From positions 1 to 32,120 of the forward strand of contig CAUZJA010000007.1 in assembly GCA_963579925.1 (NCBI GenBank): a stretch of DNA of 32,120 nucleotides, written 5' to 3'. The position numbers and the translations under genes were made by a program. Positions within the stretch are counted from its first letter, which is position 1, and the number at the start of each line of letters is the position of its first letter. This DNA is from UBA1151 sp963579925. GTDB lineage: Bacteria > Chloroflexota > Dehalococcoidia > Lucifugimonadales > Lucifugimonadaceae. The notes beneath the pieces are model-generated. The model did no database searches, was not told the origin of the DNA, and saw only the letters and a program-made list of their open reading frames with translations. This document shows positions 7,270 to 15,800 of the stretch, piece after piece.

Positions 7270-7362
7270 GGAGGGGTCGCATAGTGGCCTAGTGCGCCCG
7301 CCTGCTAAGCGGGTTGGGGGTGTTGAGCCCCCTCGTGGGTTCGAATCCCACTCCCTCCGCCA
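7270..7362 (+). tRNA. tRNA-Ser (anticodon GCU)
   Basis: Acceptor GGAGGGG (7270-7276) pairs with TCCCTCC (7352-7358) with one G-T pair. The anticodon stem CCCGC/GCGGG encloses loop CTGCTAA (anticodon GCT). A long variable arm (GGGGG/CCCCC) and T-arm GTGGG-TTCGAAT-CCCAC follow. The discriminator is G7359 and CCA is encoded at 7360-7362. The long variable arm and discriminator G fit serine. Confidence 0.96.
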
Positions 7363-7400
7363 GATAAACCTAACTAAAAGTTATCGTTAAACAATCGACT

Positions 7401-7443
7401 CAATCCCGTCTTCGCACTCCCTTTGGGGCAAGAGACGGGATTG
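7401..7443 (+). other. Hairpin in the leader between tRNA-Ser and miaB
   Basis: CAATCCCGTCT (7401-7411) pairs perfectly with AGACGGGATTG (7433-7443), an 11-bp stem with a 21-nt loop ending 14 bases before the miaB ATG. No T-run follows, so it is not a classic terminator. It may end or protect the tRNA transcript or act as a leader structure. It covers the first base of an upstream GTG, which argues against that GTG as the miaB start. Confidence 0.5.
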
Positions 7444-7457
7444 TGCAATCTGGATAT

Positions 7458-8762
7458 ATGGCTACTTACCACGTCTGGACAGTTGGCTGTCAGATGAACA
7501 AAGCAGACTCAGAGCGACTCGCTTCCGGGTTTGAGTTCATGGGGCTGGAGCAGAGCGATGATCTGCTTGAGGCAGACGTTGTTGTGCTCAATACCTGTGT
7601 GGTGCGTCAGTCTGCGGAGGACACCGCAACGGGCACGCTGGGCAAGCTGAAGCGTATCAAACAAGAGCACCCGGACCGCATTGTTGGCGTGATGGGTTGC
7701 ATGGTCGGCCCCAAGACAGACGAACTCTCCCGACGCTTTCCCCAGGTAAATGTCTGGGCGCAGCCACAAAACTTTGAGCCAATTATTTCAACCGTTGGTC
7801 TGGCTCTGGGCGTGGATTACGAGGGTTGTCTGGACAATCTGGTACCCGGTGCGCCCACCGTCTCCACATTTGTGCCAATCATCCACGGCTGCGACAAGTT
7901 TTGCAGCTTCTGCATCATCCCGTATCGACGCGGTCGGGAGATAAGCCGTACCGTCACCGACGTGATTCACGAAGTTGAGCTACTGGTGGAGCGCGGCGTC
8001 AAGGAAGTTACGTTCCTTGGGCAGAACGTCGATTCATATGGTCACGACTTCTCGCCACCGCAGGATCTGGCAGATCTGCTCTACTCGGCCGAACAGATCG
8101 ATGGACTGGACCGAATTCGATTCCTGACATCGCATCCTAGCGACATGTCCAGCCGCATTATTGAGGCCATCAGAGACCTTCCAAAGGTTTGCGAACTGGT
8201 GAACCTGCCGTTCCAGGCGGGTGATGACGATGTTCTTGAGCGCATGCGGCGCGGCTATTCACAGGCGGAATACCTGGAAAAGATCGCGGAGCTGCGGGAG
8301 AAAATCCCGGGTGTGGCGCTCACCACGGACCTGATCGTTGGCTTCTCTGGCGAGACCGAAGCGCAGTTTGAGCACTCGCTGGATGTGCTGCGTACGGTCA
8401 AGTTCGATAAGGTGCACGCAGCGGCGTACTCCGTGCGGCCGGGGACCATTGCATCACGCCAGTTCCCTGACGATGTATCGATCGATGAGAAGAAGCGACG
8501 TTTACGGGTTGTTGAAGCCTTGCAGGATGAGATTCAGACTGAGATAAACGGTCATCTTATTGGGCAGACTGCAGAGATCATGATTGATGGTCATGCACGG
8601 GGTTCGCACACTGGTAGAACCAGAACCGATAAACTTGTATTTGTTGAGGACACAGAGCTTGAGCTCGGTCAGTTCCTGCAGGTGGAGATCACAGAGGCAT
8701 CTCCGTACTCGTTGCGAGGCCGGGTCACAGAGGCTCACATAGTGGAGGCAGCTACGGCATGA
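7458..8762 (+). CDS. miaB: tRNA-2-methylthio-N6-dimethylallyladenosine synthase MiaB
   Basis: Radical-SAM methylthiotransferase that adds the methylthio group to i6A37 of tRNAs reading UNN codons. From the ATG at 7458 it has 434 residues, normal length; a GTG at 7443 would add five but lies in a hairpin. The N-terminal cluster cysteines are C11 (VGCQMNKADSERL), C47 (LNTCVVRQSA) and C81 (GCMVG). The radical-SAM cluster is GCDKFCSFCIIPYRRGRE (C145, C149, C152). A C-terminal TRAM domain follows (about 370-432, IDGHARGSHTGRTRTDKLV). Its stop overlaps the nadA start (ATGA), so they are coupled. MiaB and NadA both need 4Fe-4S clusters. Confidence 0.96.
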   Translation: MATYHVWTVGCQMNKADSERLASGFEFMGLEQSDDLLEADVVVLNTCVVRQSAEDTATGTLGKLKRIKQEHPDRIVGVMGCMVGPKTDELSRRFPQVNVWAQPQNFEPIISTVGLALGVDYEGCLDNLVPGAPTVSTFVPIIHGCDKFCSFCIIPYRRGREISRTVTDVIHEVELLVERGVKEVTFLGQNVDSYGHDFSPPQDLADLLYSAEQIDGLDRIRFLTSHPSDMSSRIIEAIRDLPKVCELVNLPFQAGDDDVLERMRRGYSQAEYLEKIAELREKIPGVALTTDLIVGFSGETEAQFEHSLDVLRTVKFDKVHAAAYSVRPGTIASRQFPDDVSIDEKKRRLRVVEALQDEIQTEINGHLIGQTAEIMIDGHARGSHTGRTRTDKLVFVEDTELELGQFLQVEITEASPYSLRGRVTEAHIVEAATA

Positions 8763-9979
8763 CCACCAGCGCGCGAGACCCGCGTCCGGTGACAATTCCG
8801 ATCACCGAGCTAGAGCAGTCAGCATTCTGCCAGACTGATAGCGAACTCCGGACGCGGACTCTTGAAGATGAGTTCAAAACCGGTGTGGAGTGGCAAAAGG
8901 TTCCAATCCGGTACCTGAAGCTCAAGCCTGACGAGATATCGGAAGGCATTGCCGAAGTAAAAGCTGAACTTGGCAAAGACCTCACGATCCTTGGGCACCA
9001 CTATCAGCGTGCAGATGTTGTCCAGTACGCAGACTTCCGCGGCGACTCATTCAAGCTTTCTCAGATGGCCGCTGCCGAGCGTGAAGCGAAGTACGTAGCA
9101 TTTTGCGGCGTCCACTTCATGGCTGAGACAGCCGATATTCTCACTTCGCCTGAGCAGGAGATAATCCTGCCCAACCTGGCCGCCGGATGCTCAATGGCGG
9201 ACATGGCCCGCTCCGAAGACGCCGAAGATGCATGGGGCGACCTGATGGGCATTCTGGGCGAGACCGACGAAATTGTTCCTATTACGTATATGAACTCCAC
9301 CGCCGCAATCAAAGCGCTTTGCGGCCGCAATGGTGGAATCGTCTGCACATCATCAAACGCAGACAAGGCCTTTGACTGGGCCCTCGCTCGTGGCAAGCGA
9401 ATCCTCTTCCTTCCTGACCAGCACCTTGGACGAAATACTGCTCTCGCAAAGGGTATCAAGGCCGATGAGATGATCATCTGGTCGCCGTTCAAGCCACTTG
9501 GCGGAAATTCACCTGAGGCGATTCGTCGCTCAAAAGTGATCCTCTGGGAAGGGCACTGCTCAGTTCACACCCGTTTTACTCCGCAGCAGATTGATGATGC
9601 CCGGACGAAGTATCCCGATGTCAACGTAATCGTCCATCCCGAGTGCATCCAGGAGACCGTCGCCGCGGCAGACATCTACGGCTCCACTGAGAAGATAGTT
9701 CAGGAAGTCACGAATGCTCCGGCTGGCTCTGTCTGGGCTATTGGAACTGAGATCAACCTGGTCAACAGACTGGCGAAAGAGAACCCGGACAAGACCGTAT
9801 TCTGTCTGGATCCCATTGTCTGTCCTTGCGCCACGATGTACCGAGTTCATCCCGCGTACCTACTCTGGGTTCTTGAAGGTCTGCGCGGTGGCATTACCAT
9901 CAACCAGATCAAGGTGCCAGAGGCAACGGCAGACGAGGCTCGCCTCGCACTCGAGCGAATGCTCGATCTTGCCCGATAG
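8759..9979 (+). CDS. nadA: Quinolinate synthase A
   Basis: Condenses iminoaspartate with dihydroxyacetone phosphate to quinolinate in de novo NAD synthesis. 406 residues; a leader of about 55 residues precedes the usual core, as in long NadA types. The core begins LTILGHHYQRADVVQYADF. The three 4Fe-4S ligands are expected at C144 (AAGCSMADMA), C267 (WEGHCSVH) and C355 or C357 (DPIVCPCATMYR). Substrate-binding motifs include YMNSTAAIKA, TSSNADKAF and HPEC. The ATG overlaps the miaB stop, and nadC follows after 14 bases. No nadB or aspartate dehydrogenase, which would supply iminoaspartate, is in the window. Confidence 0.97.
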   Translation: MTTSARDPRPVTIPITELEQSAFCQTDSELRTRTLEDEFKTGVEWQKVPIRYLKLKPDEISEGIAEVKAELGKDLTILGHHYQRADVVQYADFRGDSFKLSQMAAAEREAKYVAFCGVHFMAETADILTSPEQEIILPNLAAGCSMADMARSEDAEDAWGDLMGILGETDEIVPITYMNSTAAIKALCGRNGGIVCTSSNADKAFDWALARGKRILFLPDQHLGRNTALAKGIKADEMIIWSPFKPLGGNSPEAIRRSKVILWEGHCSVHTRFTPQQIDDARTKYPDVNVIVHPECIQETVAAADIYGSTEKIVQEVTNAPAGSVWAIGTEINLVNRLAKENPDKTVFCLDPIVCPCATMYRVHPAYLLWVLEGLRGGITINQIKVPEATADEARLALERMLDLAR

Positions 9980-9993
9980 CCCGACCGCCTGAG

Positions 9994-10854
9994 ATGGCGA
10001 TGACGGCGATCCCAGCTCTCGAAGTCCAGCGAGCCGTAATGGTCGCGCTGATGGAAGACCTCGCGCTCGGTGACCCAACGACAACGTCGCTCATTTCTGC
10101 TGACCGAGAAGGTCGCGTCACTATGGTGGCGCGTGAGCCAGGCGTAGTTTCAGGTATCGAAGTGGCTGAGGCCGCTTTCCTGGCGCACGATTCCTCGCTA
10201 TCAACCACGCCGCTGATTTCAGATGGCACTATGGTGGAAGGCCAGACGGCGATGCTCTCCGTGGAGGGCAACTTTCGCTCGATCTTGATGGCTGAGCGCA
10301 CCGCCGTGAATTTCGCGCAGCGCATGAGTGGTATCGCCACCGTTACCCGCCGCTACGTGGACGCTGTCGCTGACACGAAAGCAACCATCGTCGACACCCG
10401 CAAGACCGCACCCGGGCTGCGTTGGTTCGATAAGTACGCAGTGGCGAGTGGGGGAGGGCAGAACCACCGCCATGCGCTTGGTGATGGCGTGCTGATCAAA
10501 GACAACCACACAGAAGCGCTCCAGCAAGAGGGCCTGTCGATAGCAGAGATCGTTCGGCGAGCGCGTGCGAACTCCCCGCACACCATCAAGATTGAAGTAG
10601 AAGTTCAGAGCATCGATGAGGCGAAGGACGCCATTAACGGAGCGCCGGACATCATGCTTCTGGATAATCTCAGCCCCGCAGATATGCGAAAAATCGTCGA
10701 GATGATCGATGGCCGAGCAGTGCTTGAAGCTTCAGGTGGGATCACACTTGAAGCGGTGGCTGAGGTTGCCGCGACAGGTGTGGATTTGATTTCGATTGGC
10801 GCACTGACGCACTCTGTTGTGGCGCTGGATATTAGTCTGGATTACTCCGGGTAG
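9994..10854 (+). CDS. nadC: Nicotinate-nucleotide pyrophosphorylase (quinolinate phosphoribosyltransferase)
   Basis: Converts quinolinate and PRPP to nicotinate mononucleotide, the step after NadA. 286 residues, normal length. The N-terminal domain has LMEDLALGDPTTTSLI and the arginine-containing ILMAERTAVNFAQRMSGIAT. The barrel contains DTRKTAPGLRWFDKYAVASG followed by GGQNHR. Later motifs are DGVLIKDNH, IKIEVEVQ, IMLLDN and LEASGGI with a final ISIGALTHS. All substrate-binding motifs are present. It is the last gene of miaB-nadA-nadC; a strong hairpin starts eight bases after its stop. Confidence 0.97.
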   Translation: MAMTAIPALEVQRAVMVALMEDLALGDPTTTSLISADREGRVTMVAREPGVVSGIEVAEAAFLAHDSSLSTTPLISDGTMVEGQTAMLSVEGNFRSILMAERTAVNFAQRMSGIATVTRRYVDAVADTKATIVDTRKTAPGLRWFDKYAVASGGGQNHRHALGDGVLIKDNHTEALQQEGLSIAEIVRRARANSPHTIKIEVEVQSIDEAKDAINGAPDIMLLDNLSPADMRKIVEMIDGRAVLEASGGITLEAVAEVAATGVDLISIGALTHSVVALDISLDYSG

Positions 10855-10862
10855 CCGGATAC

Positions 10863-10891
10863 GCCATCCGGTCGCGAACGCGCCGGATGGC
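10863..10891. terminator. Strong GC-rich hairpin after nadC
   Basis: GCCATCCGG (10863-10871) and CCGGATGGC (10883-10891) form a 9-bp stem, and the loop can extend it with CGCG-AA-CGCG. It lies eight bases past the nadC stop. No T-run follows, so it may be a factor-dependent terminator, an mRNA-end stabiliser, or part of the repeat element beside it. Confidence 0.4.
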
Positions 10892-10892
10892 C

Positions 10893-11032
10893 GTAGGGGC
10901 GGCTGCGATAGCTGCGCCCACACACCACATCCCATGCATACGGGTCGGTCAAAACCACACAGCGATGCAACGGTTGCGGTTGCATCGTGCTCCTGCGACG
11001 TCCCGGGGTGCAGCTACCGCAGACACCCCTAC
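10893..11032. mobile_element. MITE-like element with 27-bp terminal inverted repeats
   Basis: The left end 10893-10919 (GTAGGGGCGGCTGCGATAGC then TGCGCCC) and the reverse complement of the right end 11006-11032 match at 23 of 27 bases. The 86-bp interior holds another palindrome, CGATGCAAC and GTTGCATCG around 10963-10988. There is no coding sequence and no clear target duplication. A further stem, TAAGGTC/GACCTTA (11036-11042 and 11068-11074), lies just outside. The rest of the 10855-11229 gap must contain the promoter of the next gene, which I could not place. Confidence 0.6.
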
Positions 11033-11229
11033 GCGTAAGGTCGGTAATTGGGGGAATTTGCGCACCTGACCTTAGCGCGTGCCTCCCTGCGTTATCCTTG
11101 GGCCCGAACGCTCAAATTGAATCCGGGTTCAACTGGTGTTCGAATTACTTTTGAGTGAAGTAGCAATAGCGTCACATTCATATCGGCTCCAGGTTCGGCT
11201 GTATCGCGGATCAACGCTTCAGGGGAATT

Positions 11230-12663
11230 ATGCAGTTGATCCGACTTCCGTTCAGGTTATCGGTGGGAATTTTCAGCGTCGCTGCAGCGATTGGGCTTAT
11301 TGCATGTAGTTCCGAGGTAGAAGCTCTCGCCACATCCACTGTCGTCGTAACCGCTGTACCGCAAGCAAATTCTGTTCCCGCCTCAGTCTCTGCTGCCGTC
11401 GCTGGTTCAACCGCAACTGTTGAGTCGATCCCTACACTCATACCGATCTCACCAGCTCCTATAGGCGGAGATGGGAAGAATCGAATCGTCTTCGTGAGTC
11501 CAGACTCCCAGATATACACGATTCAAGGCGATGGAACGGATCGTGTTCGTATGTCGCCCGACCGTGCACAACTGCCGCAGGATGGGCAGTTTCCCGGGTA
11601 CACGTGGCCGGGCTGGTCGCCTGATGCCAGCAAGATATTGTTCTCAGCTGCGATGCCTGAATCGCTATCAGTCTCGCCATTTGTTTTGCTCTCCACCAAC
11701 TCAGATGGAACTTCCGTGGACTTCCCGGAGGTTCTTTACGAGAACGAACCCGGATCAGGCAACGTTGTGGCGGGTGGCCCGCATTACAGCCTGTGGTCCC
11801 CGGACAGCGAGAAGGAGGCGTTCATTTCCGGTACTGCCGATGGCCTCACAGTATTTGTGGTGAATACGGTTACGAAAAATGCCGTCAGGGTGGTTCCTGG
11901 CGCGCCGGTCTACATGGACTGGTCGTACGACTCAACAGAGTTGGTCGTCCACAACGGGAACCGGCTGCTGACGTACGACGCGCCGTTTGGGCAGGGGCCA
12001 TCCAGCGCCCTTGATGGCGGGTCAATCCGCTACTTTGCCTCGGACTATGCGCCGGAAGATGATCGTCTTCTGTTCTTGGTGGATACCAGTGATGGTGCCG
12101 CACTTCATATGAGTAATCCGTCCAGCGGAGTGCTGGAGCGTGTGACCGACGCTGGCGCGGCGGCATGGTTTAAGTGGTCGCCAGACGGCGGTTCGATCAT
12201 GCTCTTGCGAGGCTCGCTGGATGTAGCCGGCGAATCTACGATTTCGATCGTTGATCCAGATACAGGTACAGAGGAGTTCATTGCCAGGGGCGACTATCTG
12301 ATGTCCATGTGGTCACCTGACGGCCAGAAACTGCTCCTCGCCAAACGTAACCGGCACAACACGCTGCTGATGCAATGGTCCATATACGACCGCGATACAA
12401 AGCTGATCAGCGATCTTATTGAGTTTGAACCCAGCGGTGAGTTGCGAATGATGCATGTTTTCTTTGATCAATACATCGCATCGCACTCATTCTGGTCGCC
12501 TGATTCCGAGTCCATTGTGTTTGCAGGTGATCTGATCGGGCCGTTGAGCGACCTCGATGATGCAGAGCGAGACATTGATACCGTCTGGGTGGTTAATGCC
12601 TCAGGCGAGCCCAGGCCGAAGGCAATCGCAGAAGGTTTCATGGCCTTCTGGTCACCAGAGTAG
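11230..12663 (+). CDS. PD40/TolB-type beta-propeller lipoprotein
   Basis: 477 residues, exported. The signal peptide ends in a lipobox: GIFSVAAAIGLIAC, with Cys as the lipid site. An Ala/Thr/Val-rich linker of about 55 residues leads to a propeller of WD40-like PD40 blades, each marked by a WSPD-type turn: WSPDASKILFS, WSPDSEKEAFI, WSYDSTELVVH, WSPDGGSIMLL, WSPDGQKLLLA, WSPDSESIVFAG and a final WSPE. Such propellers resemble the TolB C-terminal domain and bind proteins or peptides outside the membrane. AGGGGA lies five bases before the ATG. The large protease gene follows 137 bases later on the same strand, so they may work together at the cell surface (inference). Function unknown. Confidence 0.85.
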   Translation: MQLIRLPFRLSVGIFSVAAAIGLIACSSEVEALATSTVVVTAVPQANSVPASVSAAVAGSTATVESIPTLIPISPAPIGGDGKNRIVFVSPDSQIYTIQGDGTDRVRMSPDRAQLPQDGQFPGYTWPGWSPDASKILFSAAMPESLSVSPFVLLSTNSDGTSVDFPEVLYENEPGSGNVVAGGPHYSLWSPDSEKEAFISGTADGLTVFVVNTVTKNAVRVVPGAPVYMDWSYDSTELVVHNGNRLLTYDAPFGQGPSSALDGGSIRYFASDYAPEDDRLLFLVDTSDGAALHMSNPSSGVLERVTDAGAAAWFKWSPDGGSIMLLRGSLDVAGESTISIVDPDTGTEEFIARGDYLMSMWSPDGQKLLLAKRNRHNTLLMQWSIYDRDTKLISDLIEFEPSGELRMMHVFFDQYIASHSFWSPDSESIVFAGDLIGPLSDLDDAERDIDTVWVVNASGEPRPKAIAEGFMAFWSPE

Positions 12664-12692
12664 TGAGAGAAACCTCCACACTTAGCGTAGGT

Positions 12693-12718
12693 TTGAAACT
12701 AATTTTGATAGCTATAAT
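12693..12718 (+). promoter_or_regulatory. Candidate sigma-70-like promoter before the protease gene
   Basis: A perfect TATAAT lies at 12713-12718 with TTGAAA at 12693-12698. The 14-base spacer is shorter than the usual 16-18, so the -35 assignment is doubtful. It sits about 80 bases upstream of the TTG start at 12801. Confidence 0.35.
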
Positions 12719-12800
12719 CTGAGTCTTTCGCATGCGCGCGTGGGAACCCGTGATGATGTCCCATAGGTATCTGGTCTGAACTGGCAACTGGCCGGGATAA

Positions 12801-15800
12801 TTGAAACCAGAGGAAACCAGTTCCATCAACCTTCTGCCAGATCAATTTCGTTTGAGAGTAGACAGCCCGGCGGCATCGATACTGCCGGCACTGGTTCTGG
12901 CCGCAGTTATTGGGGCGATCACGCTCGTCTTGCTGGAAATATCTGACAGTCCAGCCAATGCGTCGGAGTATGTTCCAGCAGACGGTTCTGACTCACGCAA
13001 CGCCCCGGCGTCCATCCCAGAAGACGCTCTCTTTGTTCCCGGTGAGCTTCTGATCACGTTTGTGACGCCTGATCCAGACGCCCAAATCCCAACAGCGATG
13101 CTCGCGAGCGAGGCGCTGCCGGAAGGGATTGCGTTCGAGTCACGGATCGGCCGGAGCGATACCTGGGTGGCGCAGGTAATTGAAGGAAGCGAACTGGAGA
13201 CCGCGGCCGCGATAGCGACTGATTCGCGCATCAAGTACGCCGAACCAAATTACATCTATCACGCAAGTGAAATCCCCGACGATACGCGATTCGCTGAGCT
13301 CTGGGGGATGCACAACACCGGCCAGTCCGGCGGAACGGTAGACGCCGATATTGATGCACCTGAAGCGTGGGATATCAACACGGGAACGTCAACGCTTGTG
13401 GTGGCTGTGATCGATACCGGCGTCAACTACCTCCACGAAGACCTTGCCGACAACATGTGGGTGAATCAAGCGGAATTCACTGGAGTCCCAGGCGAGGATG
13501 ATGATGGCAACGGTCACATCGATGACATTTACGGTATCGATACTGTAGGCACTGGCGATTCCGACCCCATGGACGACAACGATCACGGATCCCATGTTGC
13601 CGGGACGGTCGGGGCTGTAGGAAACAACGCATTGGGCGTCTCTGGAGTTGCTCAAAATGTGTCCATCATGGCGGTCAAGTTTCTGAACTCCAGTGGGAGT
13701 GGCAACACTGGTGATGCCATTGAGGCGTTTCAGTACGTCATCGACATGAAGCAGAGCGGCGTCAATATCAAAATCACTCAGAACAGCTGGGGTGGCGGGC
13801 CATTCAGTCAGGGTTTGTTCGACATCATGAATAAGGCTGGCGCACTTGGAATCTTGCACATGGCTGCGGCTGGTAACAGCGGCACAGACAATGACGTAAC
13901 TCCACACTATCCATCGTCATTTGAATTGCCTTACGTCGTGGCGGTTGCGGCCTCTGATCACAACGATGCCAGGGCATCTTTCTCGCAGTATGGCTCGCTG
14001 TCGGTCGATATCGCTGCACCCGGGACCAACATCCTGAGTACTGAGCTTGGCGACACGTACGGCACTAAAAATGGAACGTCTATGGCAACGCCAATGGTTT
14101 CCGGTATCGCCGCGTTAATCGCCAGTGCTCATCCCACCTCAACTGCTGCGCAGATTCGCAGGCTGCTGCTGAATTCGATCGACGCGCTTCCCGCATGGGA
14201 AGGCCTAGTCTCGACGGGCGGACGTGCCAACGCATACAACGCGCTGGTAAACGACGGCTCAACGTCAACATTGTTGGTTCTGAGTCCGGATGCGGGCACG
14301 GTGTTGTACACGGGAACATCAACCACGTTGGAAGTGGACGTTCTTGCGGGCCCGGATGTTGTGAGTGGTGCTAGCGTGATGGCAAGCTTCTCTTCAGGCG
14401 ATACGCCGGTTGCGCTCCTGGATGATGGAGTTGGCGTCGACGCAACGTCTAGGGATAGCATCTACTCGGTCGTCTGGACGCCTTCGATTGCGGGCAATGT
14501 GGTGGTCTCGGTCGCCGCAGGAAAGCCAGGCGTCAGCACGAGCACACGCACGCTGTCACTCGAGGTTAGGCACTCTGACCCACCCAGAAACATTGTGGCT
14601 ATCGCCGGAAACGCCCAATCCACAGTGTCATGGGATCCGCCGATGAATCCAGGAATCAGCCCGACGCTCTCCTATCAGGTCATATCAGTGCCCGCAGGAG
14701 GCAGCACCACCACCTCGGCATCTGTGACAACCACCGTTGTCACGGGATTGACCAACGGAACCCCGTATGCGTTTGTGGTCAAAGCGATCAACGCACAGGG
14801 GACCAGCGCCAGTTCCACCGCTTCCATCACAGTCACGCCAAAGCTCCCTGGTGATATACGTGTCACGTCGACGCCAATTTCACTCATCGCATCGCCTGAA
14901 ACCATCTTCACGCAGGCCGTCACTGTGTTCAACGACGGCCCAGGCATCCTGACCCTCGACGCCTCAATTTCGGACGCTGCCGTTGGGGGTGATGTAACCG
15001 GTGGCCCTGATGCATTTGGATACACCTACCAAGATAGCGACGAACCTGGCGGGCCGGCGTTCAGTTGGATTGACATCATTGACTCTGGTACGCCAATAAT
15101 CAGCGGTAATGATGCTCGCGTAGCGATCCCTATCGGGTTCGATTTCGAATTCTATGGGATTGAGTACGACACGCTGTGGGTCGCGACTAATGGGATAGCG
15201 GGATTCACATCCTTGAATATTGCTGAGTACATCACTCACTCGCTACCAAAGGTGACAACTCCAAATAACTTGATTGCCGCGTTCTGGGACGACCTGTTCG
15301 TAACGTCTTCGGATCACCTCGTGTATGAGTTGCGTGGTGACGCGCCAGGAAGAGAGCTGGTGGTTACGTGGGATCAGGTTGAGTCGAACTTTAATAGTTC
15401 AGATAGCTACACATTCCAGATGATCCTGAGTGAGACATCGCATTTCATCAAATTCCAATATGACTCGATAGTCGGTGTGAATAGTCGAGCAACGTTGGGG
15501 ATTGAGAACGATTCTGGCAAGGTTGGGTTGGAGGTCTCGCGCTTGACGGACTATGTGAAGGACGACCTTGCCGTGCTCATCAGTCCACCGGCACTGACGG
15601 TTGCCCCCGTTTCCGCCGTTATCCCGGCAGGAAGTAGCACTGATCTGACTATCAGGCTCAACGCGTTTGTCCACCCAACTGGAACATCGTCACCGGTACT
15701 TTCGATATCAAGTGATGATCCCGATGAGACGTTGATCGAGATACCGCTGGAGGTGGAAGTTAGCGCCGGCGCGCCTGGGCGGCCGACAGATGTAATCGCC

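Noticed and set aside
7443..7457. GTG start adding five residues to MiaB
   Set aside because: The GTG lies in the base of a perfect hairpin, and the ATG at 7458 gives the usual start just before the first cluster Cys.
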